From NCBI RefSeq assembly GCF_039541955.1, contig NZ_BAABHF010000042.1:1-64000 (forward strand): 64,000 nt of DNA, in the 5' to 3' direction. The DNA is from Actinoallomurus oryzae (lineage in GTDB: Bacteria > Actinomycetota > Actinomycetes > Streptosporangiales > Streptosporangiaceae). This document shows positions 63,966 to 64,000 of this stretch, piece by piece. Position numbers and translations under genes: made by a program. How positions within the stretch are numbered: position 1 is the stretch's first letter; each line of letters starts with the position of its first letter. The notes under the pieces are model-generated. The model searched no databases. It was not told the DNA's origin and saw only the letters and a program-made list of their open reading frames with translations.

Positions 63966-64000
63966 ATGGACCTGGGCGAGCGCATCGAAACGCTGCGTTT
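63966..64000 (+). CDS. Start of a probable XRE-type regulator, cut by the window edge
   Basis: The last 35 bases read ATG then DLGERIETLR, the common opening of XRE helix-turn-helix regulators. Only 11 codons are present, so the call depends on the N-terminal resemblance. It is divergent from the methyltransferase gene. Confidence 0.4.
   Translation, partial: MDLGERIETLR

Overview
The window is high-GC, densely coded actinomycete chromosome: GTG and TTG starts, ATGA/GTGA stop-start overlaps, AfsR/LuxR-type and NB-ARC regulators, a WXG-type polymorphic toxin and a carotenoid operon with a split CrtYc/CrtYd lycopene cyclase. The gene set fits Streptosporangiales (Thermomonosporaceae-like), but genus cannot be fixed from the sequence alone. 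No rRNA, CRISPR array or complete mobile element was seen; there is one tRNA-Lys.

Layout. 0-9 kb is mostly regulators and their targets: a membrane Ser/Thr kinase fused to an oligopeptide-binding domain, a GntR-TetR fusion regulator divergent from an FAD monooxygenase with paired operators, a large LuxR ATPase, and a BlaI-type repressor under two perfect palindromes. 9-17 kb is a polymorphic toxin locus: WD40 protein, YbaB-like protein, a 1506-aa toxin (WXG-like/helical N terminus, proline-rich linker, HExxH protease-like domain, GH-E nuclease, basic tail) and a translationally coupled SUFU-type immunity protein. 17-25 kb holds a DUF6010-like membrane protein, a secreted GH2 glycosidase, an NB-ARC/TPR protein and an AraC regulator. 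25.6-32 kb is an aromatic-carotenoid cluster (Rieske protein; crtI-crtB-crtYc-crtYd-methyltransferase-crtU) without crtE.

32.4-48.9 kb looks like one nitrogen/carbon scavenging locus: MHS transporter, FCD-GntR regulator, isocitrate-lyase-like enzyme, cyclic amidohydrolase, isochorismatase-fold amidase, FAD dehydrogenase, a complete Dpp/Opp-type ABC importer, M19 dipeptidase, a creatinase-like M24 protein that has lost metal ligands, an alpha/beta hydrolase and a tandem Lrp regulator. A proposed logic is import of small amides or peptides, ring or amide opening, then oxidation and C-C cleavage of the resulting acid.

From the tRNA-Lys at 49.6 kb to about 62.5 kb the character changes: longer non-coding stretches, recombinase and IS remnants, a lectin fragment and a frameshifted endonuclease VII gene lie among intact cargo (P-loop kinases, ricin lectin, lipocalin-like secreted protein, SDR, MacB/FtsX-type ABC exporter). 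The end carries an FxLD-system-like methyltransferase and the start of a probable XRE regulator.

The most novel-looking items are a repeated mini-ORF/RBS element inserted at two operon junctions (30.5 and 36.8 kb), the toxin architecture with its protease-like domain and tail, the metal-ligand-depleted M24 protein inside an amide catabolic cluster, and the kinase-SBP fusion.
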